DNA of 64,000 bases, taken from contig NZ_RYZR01000006.1 of the NCBI RefSeq assembly GCF_003977615.1, positions 186,001-250,000 on the forward strand, given 5' to 3'. Below the pieces are notes generated by a model that was not told where the DNA came from, made no database searches, and saw only the letters and a program-made list of their open reading frames with translations. This DNA is from Dyella dinghuensis (GTDB lineage Bacteria > Pseudomonadota > Gammaproteobacteria > Xanthomonadales > Rhodanobacteraceae). Shown piece after piece: positions 45,717 through 53,852 of this stretch (position 1 is the stretch's first letter; each line of letters opens with the position of its first letter). Both the position numbers and the translations under genes were made by a program.

Positions 45717-46346
45717 ACGTGTTAGCGGAAATAACTGATTCCGTTTTTACGTTTGCCCGCTGTGGCCCGACGCCGTCCAGTATGAGCGGCGGTGAAGCAG
45801 GGTGAAAATCGGCTTGGCGGGGACACGCGTTGGCGTGTGTGCCGTATGATCGAGCGTAACCATGATCAACTCTCTATTAGTTGGTTGTGGCCAGCGGATC
45901 GTTTGGGCTCCTAACCCCACGCGATCCGCGCTACTTCACTCATGTCGGGCGTGTCGTGTTCATCAAACGGGGATGGGCACGCCCGACGACAACACCATGG
46001 CATACATGCGGTGCCGTCATCTGTCAGGGGACGCGGATTGGTGTTGACGATAAAGCTGATGTGCTTTGGCTACGCGCACTCGCGTGATCGTTTTCTGTTC
46101 GCACGGAGTTGTCGAAAACGAACGGTGTGCGTGTCACGCATTTTTGTTGACGCTTACATCGCACGCGCGATGACTGCGTCGCGCCACCCAATAAAAGCAC
46201 GGCCTTCCAGGCAGAACGAACCACGAAAAACCGGGTGGCATAACCGCCGGTTATGGCCGTATAGCAAAACAGTATTTTCTTTCCGACCCGGACACGACCA
46301 GACTCTGTTGCAACGCACAAAACAGCGTTCCGAACAGGAGAAAATC
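45717..46346. other. 630-base gap with possible structured RNA
   Basis: No convincing protein gene is seen. Two stems stand out: GCGGATCG (45894-45901) with CGATCCGC (45922-45929), which enclose GGG-CTCCTAA-CCC, and GTCGGGCGTG (45944-45953) with CACGCCCGAC (45978-45987). Such consecutive perfect stems in a non-coding gap fit a small structured RNA or a long leader of the gene at 46347. Short open frames here lack ribosome binding sites. Confidence 0.45.
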
Positions 46347-46640
46347 ATGTCCAAGCTACGTTTTGCATCGAAGGCTGCCGCCGTGGCAGTGGGTCTTTTG
46401 GTAACGGTGTCCGCTTACGCGGCCCAAGGCTGCGGCCCGGGCCGGTGGCGCGACGGGTGGGGTTTCTGCCGCGGGCCGGCTGTGGTCGTGGTGCGCCCGA
46501 TTGGCTATCCCGTCGGTTACCCCGTTGTTGCGGTCGGTCCGGCCCGCGTGTGCCCTCCGGGTTACTGGATCGGACCGCATGGTCATTGCCGCGACACACC
46601 CGTTCACCCGCACTGGGGTTATCGCGCATGGGTTTATTGA
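46347..46640 (+). CDS. Small secreted Gly/Cys/Pro-rich protein (GCG_CRPN-like)
   Basis: A 97-residue exported protein. The signal peptide is MSKLRFASKAAAVAVGLLVTVSAYA, followed directly by QGCGPGRWRDGWGFCR, the G-C-G...R-x-G-x-C pattern of the GCG_CRPN prefix domain. The rest has V/Y/P repeats (VVVVRPIGYPVGYPV) and CPPGYWIGPHGHCRD. The ATG at 46347 has CAGGAG seven bases upstream, which fixes the start. Function unknown; the four cysteines suggest two disulfides in the periplasm or outside. Confidence 0.75.
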   Translation: MSKLRFASKAAAVAVGLLVTVSAYAAQGCGPGRWRDGWGFCRGPAVVVVRPIGYPVGYPVVAVGPARVCPPGYWIGPHGHCRDTPVHPHWGYRAWVY

Positions 46641-46941
46641 TACGTCGGTAGGCACGGCGAGAGGTTGATCGCGTCGTGCCTGTCGGTTGAACGGTTTCGT
46701 TCTCGTCAGCACGCGAACTTCAATCCGATGTGGATCTACGACAGGGATCAGAGCGAGCTCGTCAGGGATTGGCAGTTGCCCTTCCTTCGCAGAGCTGCGA
46801 GAAAAGCATTGCATAAAGATGCGGAATAATCCGGTTCCATTTCTATCAGTCGATTGCGTAAAAAGACATTGAACAGACTCGGCGAATACGCAGCTGAGAG
46901 AGTCGATTTCGATGGGGCATAGACAATAGGAAGCAGCTGGC
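46641..46941. other. 301-base gap
   Basis: A 7-bp stem AGGCACG...CGTGCCT (about 46650-46681) follows the secreted protein gene, without a U run. No gene with a ribosome binding site is visible. The gap presumably holds the promoter of the LprI-like gene. Confidence 0.5.
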
Positions 46942-47370
46942 ATGCACAAACAGATTGGATTGTTCGTTGGGCTTTTGATCGCCGCGCCGATTGCATGTGC
47001 GCAAGGCACCAAGCCGCCGCCTAATATCGATGCGGTATTGTCCTATCTCTACCATTACCGGCCGTCCTACGACGAATGCATTCGTAAAGCCGGTACTTCC
47101 ATGTACGCCATGGTGGCTTGCACGAATGCCGAGTTGGCTTATCAGGATAGGCGCTTAAACAAGGCATACGTCGCACTGATAGCAAAGCTATCACCCGAGG
47201 GTCAAGCGAAGCTTAAGGCCGATGAAAATATCTGGATGAAATACCGGGACACGAATTGTTCCGCGGGGCCGGATGGGCTGGATAGGCCCGTTGGTGATGC
47301 CGAATCTTGCAAGCTTATGAAGACCGCTGAGCAAGCCACAGACCTGGAGGCGATGCTGGACATCCTTTGA
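46942..47370 (+). CDS. LprI/DUF1311-like secreted protein
   Basis: A 142-residue exported protein. Residues 1-21 (MHKQIGLFVGLLIAAPIACA) are a signal peptide. The mature part follows the LprI N-terminal/DUF1311 pattern: MVACTNAELAYQDRRLNKAYVALIAKL (about residues 56-82), later KADENIWMKYRDTNCS, with cysteines at similar places. Mycobacterial LprI of this family inhibits lysozyme. Lying beside a muramidase-like effector gene, it could protect the producer's wall from that enzyme. Confidence 0.75.
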   Translation: MHKQIGLFVGLLIAAPIACAQGTKPPPNIDAVLSYLYHYRPSYDECIRKAGTSMYAMVACTNAELAYQDRRLNKAYVALIAKLSPEGQAKLKADENIWMKYRDTNCSAGPDGLDRPVGDAESCKLMKTAEQATDLEAMLDIL

Positions 47371-47598
47371 ATTCGTAGCTCCAACCCGCGCATCAGCGGG
47401 CTTCTACACAGTGGAAGTGAGGAACGCGGCGATTTTTAAAGCTCCATACCCATCGAACTCGCACGAACTTCGCCGACCGTTGGAGTCGGCAGAACCGTAC
47501 GAGCCGAGCCAGTGCCGCACCCAACAAATGAGCGGTAGAGCATTCAAAATGCATCCTATGCCGCAAGGGCCCAGAGATTTTTATAAGGAGCATGCATC

Positions 47599-48111
47599 GT
47601 GAAGTCGTGGTCGATTTTTCTGAGCTTCCTATTTTGCACGACGCTTGCGTGTGCCGCTTGCGCAGCACTTGCCCCTCAAAGTGATGATAGCCCGTCCTCT
47701 CAACCAGCGAGCGAAAAACCCGTATATAACGGCTCTGTTCCAATCGCATCACTATCGCCAGATGAAGCCGATCTGATAAAGAACCTACAAGCGAAAAATA
47801 ACGCGTATCAGGATGTCAAAGGACTCGTCACGGCAAAAGGTTGGCGCCCCTTGGTTTGCGATCAATGCAAAGAGAATGTCGTAGGTGGCGACTATGAAGA
47901 AGTGTGTTCAACGAATCCGAATAGTCCAGCGTGCAAGATATGCGACTCATTGCCTGAATTGAATTCATGTAGCGGGGACGGATATTGCCTGATGCAGTTC
48001 CACAGCGGGAATTCGAAATTGATTCTGAAAGTCGGCACTTACGGTGATTACCGTGACGCCCCTAATCTCATGGTGACGGGATGGGGTTTTTATACAAAAG
48101 CGTCCGACTAA
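47599..48111 (+). CDS. Secreted Cys-rich protein, candidate immunity protein
   Basis: A 170-residue exported protein. The N-terminus MKSWSIFLSFLFCTTLACAAC is a signal peptide; TLAC or CAAC could be a loose lipobox, so lipoprotein attachment is possible. The mature part has eight cysteines in C-x-x-C pairs (CDQC, CKIC) and ends with a beta-rich segment (KLILKVGTYGDY). I do not recognise the family. It stops 32 bases before the muramidase-like effector gene on the same strand, the position expected of an effector-specific periplasmic inhibitor. Confidence 0.6.
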   Translation: MKSWSIFLSFLFCTTLACAACAALAPQSDDSPSSQPASEKPVYNGSVPIASLSPDEADLIKNLQAKNNAYQDVKGLVTAKGWRPLVCDQCKENVVGGDYEEVCSTNPNSPACKICDSLPELNSCSGDGYCLMQFHSGNSKLILKVGTYGDYRDAPNLMVTGWGFYTKASD

Positions 48112-48143
48112 GCGACTCGCAATAGCGACAAAAGGAGAGTGTC

Positions 48144-49397
48144 GTGAGTAGAAATCCACTGTATGACTTGGTGCATCAAGGTGAGTCTGCGAAAGACGGC
48201 TACGATTCATGGAATCGCGGCACCTGGAAGGATGATTCAGGGCACGCGCACATGAATGCACAGGGCAATGACCCCGGCATTTCATCGCTTACAGTTGGTG
48301 AGATTCAAGCACTACAATCCCTAAAGGCTGACGACCCAAAACGGCTATTTGCGGTTGGCTATTATCAAGCCACCCCTGACGTCGTAAATGAGGCAGTGAA
48401 CAATCTCGGAATTGATCCGAATGAGAAATTTTCACAAGCTGTTCAAGACAAAATATTCAGTGAATACCTAATCACTGGTAAAAGACCTCAAATCAAGGGT
48501 TATATAACCGGCGCGCAGGGATCTACGCTGGAAAAGGCGCAGACCGCCCTCGCCAAAGAATGGGCGTCATTCGGTGACCCAGGAAACGTTGGGCAAAGCC
48601 ATTACCCGCCTCCGAACCATTCGAGCATCACACTGGCGCAGCAAGAGGAAGCATTGAACCAAATGCGGGCCTCTTATCAGGCCAACATCAAAAGTGGTCT
48701 GGCCCCGGAGGATGCTTGGAAAGCCGTCGCAGCGGTCGATCCGAACGCGATTGAGCAATCAGTCGCGCATCATGAAAGGCGCACTCGTCGTGTCGGGGAC
48801 GCCTATGCTGAAGGAGTTTTACAGCACGATAATCGTGCCGAAGTAGTCGGTGAACTGAGGCCTTTGACAAAGAGCGATAGACTGCTGCGCGAAGGCCAAC
48901 ATGGCGATACCGTGAGTGTCGTGCAACAAGAACTGCACGATCTTGGCTACAAAGACACCGAGGGCAATCCTTTGGCGGTAGACAGGGATTTCGGCCCATC
49001 TACGACCGCGGCCATTAAATCCTTTCAGCATGACCATGGATTGAGGGTGGATGGCGTTGTCGGCAAAGAGACAGCCAGCGCGCTGAGCTCCGAAACGAGT
49101 CTCTTGGAAAAGAGCCAAGTCCCGAATGCCGTCAATGCACCCGATGCATGGAGCATTACCAAAGAAAGCTCTCTGCACGACATGTTCGAGGCCATCTGCA
49201 GCGCAGCAGGAAAAGGCGACATAGCCGGTATGAACGCCGTCGGCCAGGCGTATGCGCAGTCGCCCGAGGGGCAAGCTTCTTTGCTGATGGGCGCACAGGC
49301 AAACCAGATGCAGACGCAGATGGAGGCTTTCGCACAAATGCAGATGCAGATGCAGATGCAGGCACAGCCACAGGTGCAACACGGGCCAGTTCGGTAA
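48144..49397 (+). CDS. Muramidase-like candidate T4SS effector (X-Tfe type)
   Basis: A 417-residue protein without signal peptide, starting at GTG with AAGGAG upstream. Residues 1-150 look like a lysozyme-type glycosidase: GES...YDSWNRGTW with the likely catalytic Glu14, then SLTVGEIQALQ, RLFAVGYYQATPDVV and FSEYLITGKRP-type blocks. Residues 248-312 are a peptidoglycan-binding (PG_binding_1) domain (LREGQHGDTVSVVQQELHDLGY ... DFGPSTTAAIKSFQ). Residues 318-417 are helical and end in a Gln/Met-rich tail, as in the XVIPCD signal of Xanthomonadales antibacterial type IV effectors. The tail is shorter than the usual XVIPCD, so this part is less sure. No T4SS genes are in the window. Confidence 0.7.
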   Translation: MSRNPLYDLVHQGESAKDGYDSWNRGTWKDDSGHAHMNAQGNDPGISSLTVGEIQALQSLKADDPKRLFAVGYYQATPDVVNEAVNNLGIDPNEKFSQAVQDKIFSEYLITGKRPQIKGYITGAQGSTLEKAQTALAKEWASFGDPGNVGQSHYPPPNHSSITLAQQEEALNQMRASYQANIKSGLAPEDAWKAVAAVDPNAIEQSVAHHERRTRRVGDAYAEGVLQHDNRAEVVGELRPLTKSDRLLREGQHGDTVSVVQQELHDLGYKDTEGNPLAVDRDFGPSTTAAIKSFQHDHGLRVDGVVGKETASALSSETSLLEKSQVPNAVNAPDAWSITKESSLHDMFEAICSAAGKGDIAGMNAVGQAYAQSPEGQASLLMGAQANQMQTQMEAFAQMQMQMQMQAQPQVQHGPVR

Positions 49398-49411
49398 CGA
49401 GGGAGAAGACA

Positions 49412-49972
49412 GTGGCAATGGATCGGCAGGAATTTGAAGCCCTGATCGTGAAGATCAATATGTTCGCCGCGGGCCTGAACCAGATGGGCGATCGGCTGAT
49501 CAAAGAGTCGAATCTGTCAACGCAACACATGAACCACGCGGCGTCGAGTCTAGCTAACATCGCGGATCAAACAGCAACGCGAGTCAGTGACCAGTTGCAA
49601 CAGACTGCGTCGCGAACGATCGCTGCAGGCGCGAACGCGGTGGTTGAGGTGCTTTTGAAACAGCTAGGCAACGGCGTTGGTCAACTCAACAGATCTATCG
49701 ACCAATTGGAACGGCGCGTTGCTGCGGCCGATCGCGCGCATATCGCGACGGCTTGGAAGGGGTTTGTCGGTCTGCTGACGGGTGGCTTGGCAGTCATTGC
49801 ACTCACCGCTTACTTTTCCTGGAGCGCACATCAAACTGCGCAGCGGGCTAATCAGCAAATCCAATGGGTAAGCCTGATCAATGCCGCCGAAACCAACGGC
49901 AAACTCGCACCATGCCCTGATGCGGATGGCCTATGTGCGCTAATCGGGAAAAAATGGGTAAAGCTCGACTAG
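49412..49972 (+). CDS. Coiled-coil protein with one membrane segment
   Basis: A 186-residue protein from GTG 49412 (or 184 from ATG 49418; the GTG sits better behind GGGAGA). Residues 1-105 are helical with heptad-like spacing (LNRSIDQLERRVAAADRAH); one membrane segment lies at about 113-133 (FVGLLTGGLAVIALTAYFSW); the C-terminus has a Cys pair (CPDADGLC). It starts 15 bases after the effector gene and is probably co-transcribed with it. It recalls small 'relaxation' or mobilisation-type proteins but I cannot name a family. Confidence 0.6.
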   Translation: MAMDRQEFEALIVKINMFAAGLNQMGDRLIKESNLSTQHMNHAASSLANIADQTATRVSDQLQQTASRTIAAGANAVVEVLLKQLGNGVGQLNRSIDQLERRVAAADRAHIATAWKGFVGLLTGGLAVIALTAYFSWSAHQTAQRANQQIQWVSLINAAETNGKLAPCPDADGLCALIGKKWVKLD

Positions 49973-50146
49973 CCTTGATCGCCGAACAGCATTCGCCGTA
50001 GATCGATACGCCTGCGAGTGATCGGTTAGCGCAAGTGCCGTCATGCAAATGCATTTGCGAAGCCCAGCCTGGACTCCGCAAATGTATGGACTCATCGAAT
50101 TGACAACAATCTCGCCGCTAGACCACTTGGCCACACTGACATGAGT

Positions 50147-50920
50147 TCACGCCGCGTGTCGTTCTTCATGACTATCTTTCGCGGTATTGCGTATGGCGTC
50201 CATGGCCAGCAAGTAAGGACCAGGTCCATGACTGATACGCGCGACGCCTGCATCTGCGAGTTCGCGAGTATTGGGAAGTCCCTGCATTGCCATGACGTTC
50301 AAGGGTAGCGTGATGCTGGCGCACAATTCCCGAATGGCTGCAAAGTCGACCAGACCAGGGATGAAGAATCCGGATGCGCCCGCCTTTGCATATGCAGCTG
50401 CGCGTGCTTTCGTTTCGTCGATCCCTTCCGGTGGTTTGACGCCAGTGCCGAGGTATACGTCGGTGCGTGCATTGATGAACAGCGGCACGCCGCGCGCATC
50501 GGCCATGGCTCGGATCGCCGCGATGCGTGCGCTCTGTGCGTCAATGCTGTGCAAGCCATTGCCGTGTACGACGCGATCTTCGAAGTTGATGCCGACTACG
50601 CCGAGATCGATGAGTCGCGCAACATTGGCAGCGCATACGTTCGGATCGTCGCTATAACCGCCTTCGACATCCACACTCACTGGAATGTCGACGGTTGCAG
50701 TGATGCGCGCGACGATCTGTTCGACGAATGCAAAAGGTATCGCCTCGCCATCACCATAACCTTGCGCCGCGGCGACAGCCCAACTGCTCGTGCCGATGAC
50801 GGGTGCGCCTGCGTCCTGAATGGTCTTGGCGCTGCCTGCATCCCATGCGTTGTACAGCACGAAGGGGTTGCCTTTTACATGGATAGAGGCGAATAGCGCT
50901 GCGCGTTCTTTCTGTTGCAT
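50147..50920 (-). CDS. Isocitrate lyase/PEP mutase family protein
   Basis: A 257-residue TIM-barrel enzyme of the ICL/PEPM superfamily, which makes or breaks C-C, C-P or similar bonds in alpha-oxo acids. Seen: VLYNAWDAGSAKTI, GTSSWAVAAAQGYGDG (about residues 43-58), SVDVEGGYSDDP with the Mg-binding Asp (about 82-93), GINFED (about 110-115) and PLFINARTDVYL (about 147-158). The K-K-C-G-H loop of true isocitrate lyases is absent. The substrate is unknown. It follows the saccharopine dehydrogenase-like gene on the same strand. Confidence 0.88.
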   Translation of the reverse strand: MQQKERAALFASIHVKGNPFVLYNAWDAGSAKTIQDAGAPVIGTSSWAVAAAQGYGDGEAIPFAFVEQIVARITATVDIPVSVDVEGGYSDDPNVCAANVARLIDLGVVGINFEDRVVHGNGLHSIDAQSARIAAIRAMADARGVPLFINARTDVYLGTGVKPPEGIDETKARAAAYAKAGASGFFIPGLVDFAAIRELCASITLPLNVMAMQGLPNTRELADAGVARISHGPGPYLLAMDAIRNTAKDSHEERHAA

Positions 50921-50957
50921 GACATGTCTCCTTGAGGAATGTATTGAGTTTGCTGCA

Positions 50958-51962
50958 TCAGATGATGTTGAGCCCGAATGTCATGTGTTCGGGCTTGAAG
51001 GAACGGAGGAAATTTTCCGGATCGAATGCTTCGCCCAGGGCAAGTGCGCCGCTTCGATGGAAAGAGGGTTGCAGTATGCGCGCAGCAGCTTCGACGACAA
51101 GCGGGGCTGTCACGGCGTAGATGTCTTGTCCACGTGCAACCGCGCGACTCGAATGCGCACCATCGCGTGCGACGACTTCCATGACGAATTGCTGTGCGGA
51201 TCGTCCATCGATATCGATTGCCGCAGGTACGGGTGTCGCGTCGTCACGCAGTTCGTCGAGAGACGCAATGTTGAGATAGGCGCTTACGTTGCATACGTGC
51301 AAATGGCGCGAGATGGTGATGATTTCGCTTAGCGGCGTTTCTTCCATGGCTTGCACGCCGTGCGGCGATTCGAAGGTCCAATCGGTTTTCGTCGCGGGTG
51401 TTGCCATAGGCACAAGATTCCCATTCTTGATGACAACGCGCGGTGCACGATTGCGTTCGCCGGTGTTTCGGGTTCCTTTGGTCGGCCACCAATGATCGAG
51501 TGCGACGGCAATGGTTACCTCATCCACGGAACGCGAACCGATCAACGCACTGGCGAGTAGATCGGCAAGGCCACCATAAAAACCGGCAGCGGGAATGACG
51601 GCGACGCCTGCGGCGCGGGCTCGCTCGTCAAACTGTTCGAATGTCGAAAGTGCGCTGGCTTGTTCCGCGGTGACATCAAGATAGGCACATCCTGCGCGCA
51701 GGGCAGCCTCCACGATGGGTGCGGCCGTATCCAGAAATGGGCCGGCGCAGTTGATCACCACGGCGCAATCGGCGAACGCCCGATCCAGTGCTGCGGGGTC
51801 ATCGATCGCTGCGGTTCGGGCGGTCACGCCCGCCGGAACGCTCGATATATCGCGGCCCACCGCGACGACCGGCAATCTACGGCGCCGCGCCTCGGCGACA
51901 ACGAAAGCCCCCGTATGTCCCGTCGCGCCGTACACCGCTAATGGCTTGCTGCTGCTGGTCAT
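50958..51962 (-). CDS. Saccharopine dehydrogenase-like oxidoreductase
   Basis: A 334-residue protein with an N-terminal NAD(P)-binding Rossmann domain (AVYGATGHTGAFVVAEARRR, G-x-x-G-x-x-G, residues 8-27) and the VVINCAGPFLDTAAPIVEAAL block (about 68-88) typical of the saccharopine dehydrogenase/trans-acting enoyl reductase family. The C-terminal half is unassigned. It is divergent from a TetR gene with two palindromes between them, so it is probably the main target of that repressor. The reaction cannot be told from sequence. Confidence 0.85.
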   Translation of the reverse strand: MTSSSKPLAVYGATGHTGAFVVAEARRRRLPVVAVGRDISSVPAGVTARTAAIDDPAALDRAFADCAVVINCAGPFLDTAAPIVEAALRAGCAYLDVTAEQASALSTFEQFDERARAAGVAVIPAAGFYGGLADLLASALIGSRSVDEVTIAVALDHWWPTKGTRNTGERNRAPRVVIKNGNLVPMATPATKTDWTFESPHGVQAMEETPLSEIITISRHLHVCNVSAYLNIASLDELRDDATPVPAAIDIDGRSAQQFVMEVVARDGAHSSRAVARGQDIYAVTAPLVVEAAARILQPSFHRSGALALGEAFDPENFLRSFKPEHMTFGLNII

Positions 51963-51983
51963 TTTGACTCTCCCTAAGACGCT

Positions 51984-52024
51984 ACAGACCTGTCTGTTCT
52001 TGTAACGCTACAGAAAGGTCTGTA
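51984..52024. promoter_or_regulatory. Paired TetR-type operators
   Basis: ACAGAC-CT-GTCTGT (51984-51997) and TACAGA-AAGG-TCTGTA (52009-52024) are perfect inverted repeats sharing the half-site ACAGA, with centres 26 bp apart, in the gap between the divergent oxidoreductase and tetR genes. Confidence 0.7.
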
Positions 52025-52060
52025 CCGTGTCAACACCCAGGTTGATCCGCGCCCATCACC

Positions 52061-52675
52061 ATGACGACCCAACTGCCCACCCAAAAACGAAAGGCCCACG
52101 GCCCCGAATCGACGGACGTACGCGAGCGGATCCTTGAATGCGCATCGACCCTCTTCTATCGGCAAGGCGTGCGCGCCGTAGGTGTCGACCTGGTGGTTGA
52201 GCAAGCGGGTGTGGCGAAGACCAGCCTGTATCGACACTTCCGCACAAAGGACGATCTCATCGTCGCGTTCCTGGAGCGCGAGGACGTCGATTTCTGGACG
52301 ACGTGGGACGACGTTGCAGCCAAGCACGCCGATGATCCGGCCGGCGAATTGACGGCGCACATGCGCTGGATCGGTGCGCGGCTGTCGCGTTCGAACTATC
52401 GCGGTTGTCCGCAAATCAACGTCGCTGCGGAATTCCCCGAACAGGATCATCCTGCAAGACAAGTCGCCCGCTCGCACATGCATGGGCTTCGCTCACGCTT
52501 GAGTGCGATCGCGAAACGCTTGGATGTAAAACACCCCGAGATACTCGCCGCGCAACTCGCTTTGTTGATCAACGGCGCGTTCGTCAGCTCGGAGCTGCTG
52601 GCAACCGATGATGCGACTCAGATTCTGCTGAGCGCGAAAGATGCGTTGGTCACGGCTGCGCGTTCAATCGCGTAA
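52061..52675 (+). CDS. TetR family regulator
   Basis: A 204-residue TetR-type repressor. The HTH spans about residues 18-65: RERILECASTLFYRQGVRAVGVD, then AGVAKTSLYRHFRTKDDL. The C-terminal domain (CPQINVAAEFPEQDHPARQV) fits the common AcrR-like group that senses small organic molecules. It most likely controls itself and the divergent oxidoreductase/PEP mutase-like genes through the palindromes at 51984-52024. Confidence 0.92.
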   Translation: MTTQLPTQKRKAHGPESTDVRERILECASTLFYRQGVRAVGVDLVVEQAGVAKTSLYRHFRTKDDLIVAFLEREDVDFWTTWDDVAAKHADDPAGELTAHMRWIGARLSRSNYRGCPQINVAAEFPEQDHPARQVARSHMHGLRSRLSAIAKRLDVKHPEILAAQLALLINGAFVSSELLATDDATQILLSAKDALVTAARSIA

Positions 52676-52942
52676 ATGTGCATTCGCATGCACGACCGCA
52701 TCGGGCCGATCCACTTGAATGAAATACGCGCAGCCTTCGCGTCCTCCGTATAGCCTTCTAAAGTCCGCGGCAGGTCGAAAATGGACGTTATTCGTCGCTC
52801 GGCAGATAGGGCGGCATAGTTTGAAACAAGGCCCCGCTATCTTTGTTATTGGTTTACATGCCCTTTTTTAGGCGACGCCCTCTGTTTCGCCGGTCAAATC
52901 TTCAGCATGGTCCGGGCACGGAACTTGCCTTACGATTCTTCG

Positions 52943-53770
52943 ATGAATACGACCTCTTTATCGCCACAAGACAATCCCCGCCGCGGCAGCCTGGCCTGTG
53001 TCGGCCTGGGTATGACCCTGGGTTCTCACCTTACGCCGCTGGCGCGTAGCCATATCGAACAAGCGGACGTGGTATTCGCGGCGCTTTCCGATGGCATCGT
53101 GGAACTGTGGTTGAAACGCATGCACCCGGATGTGCGCAGCCTTCAGCCCTACTACGCCGAAGGCAAGTCGCGGATGAAGACCTATCGGGAATGGGTCGAG
53201 CTGATGATGACCGAGGTGCGGGCCGGCAAGCGTGTCTGCGGCGTGTTTTACGGCCACCCGGGCATCTTTGCCTGGTCGCCGCGCAACGCCATCGAAACGG
53301 CGCGCGCAGAGGGCTTCGACGCACATATGGAGCCGGGCATTTCGGCCGAAGATTGCCTTTATGCGGACGTGGGTATCGACCCCGGCCGATTCGGCTGCCA
53401 GCACTTCGAGGCCAGCCAGCTACTTTTCTACGAACGGCGCATCGATAACACCGGCTACCTTGTGTTGTGGCAAGTCGGTCTGGTTGGCGATTGGTCGCTG
53501 ACGCGCTTTCGGACCGGGCCGGCATGCCGGCAGCTGCTGGTGGATGTGCTTAGCCAGGACTACCCGCTGGATCATGAAGTCATCATCTATCGCGGTGCGA
53601 CGCTGCCGATCGAACAGCCGCGGATCCGTCGCATTGCCTTGCGAGATTTACCCGAGGCCGTATTGACGCCCGAGGAAACGGTGGTGCTGCCGCCCGCTTC
53701 ACCGCTGAAGCCGAATCTCGCCATGCGTGCGCAATTGGAAGAACTGGACAAGGCGGGCGCTATCGTATGA
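52943..53770 (+). CDS. Borosin-type alpha-N-methyltransferase (SonM-like)
   Basis: A 275-residue member of the tetrapyrrole (corrin/porphyrin) methylase fold. It matches the split-borosin methyltransferase of Shewanella (SonM) as I remember it, nearly block by block: GSLACVGLGMTLG at the N-terminus, YGHPGIFAWSPRNAIETARAE (about residues 104-124), MEPGISAEDCLYADVGIDPG (about 131-150), HFEASQLLFY and YPLDHEVIIYRGATLPIEQPRI (about 205-226). Such enzymes methylate backbone amides of a separate precursor peptide with SAM. The next gene encodes a fitting precursor. Ordinary cobalamin or siroheme methylases are the alternative, but no such pathway genes are near. Confidence 0.85.
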   Translation: MNTTSLSPQDNPRRGSLACVGLGMTLGSHLTPLARSHIEQADVVFAALSDGIVELWLKRMHPDVRSLQPYYAEGKSRMKTYREWVELMMTEVRAGKRVCGVFYGHPGIFAWSPRNAIETARAEGFDAHMEPGISAEDCLYADVGIDPGRFGCQHFEASQLLFYERRIDNTGYLVLWQVGLVGDWSLTRFRTGPACRQLLVDVLSQDYPLDHEVIIYRGATLPIEQPRIRRIALRDLPEAVLTPEETVVLPPASPLKPNLAMRAQLEELDKAGAIV

Positions 53771-53806
53771 AGGTAAAGACAAGGCATTAACACTGGCTTT
53801 TAAACT

Positions 53807-53821
53807 GCATCAGCCTGATGC
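53807..53821 (+). other. Small hairpin between methyltransferase and precursor genes
   Basis: GCATCA-GCC-TGATGC is a perfect 6-bp stem in the 82-base gap. It might protect the precursor part of a shared mRNA or tune read-through so that more precursor than enzyme is made. Confidence 0.35.
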
Positions 53822-53852
53822 TTGAACGTGATAGGGAATCTAGGGGAAGCCC

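Noticed and set aside
45862-46047. Short + strand frame of 61 codons
   Set aside because: It has no good ribosome binding site, no motif, and coincides with the predicted RNA stems.
46356-47012. 218-codon minus strand frame
   Set aside because: It is antisense to the small secreted protein and LprI-like genes, which have signal peptides and ribosome binding sites.
49148-49411. Upstream extension of the coiled-coil protein frame
   Set aside because: It overlaps the effector gene in another frame and translates to Arg- and Ala/Asp-rich low complexity; the start at 49412 has a ribosome binding site.
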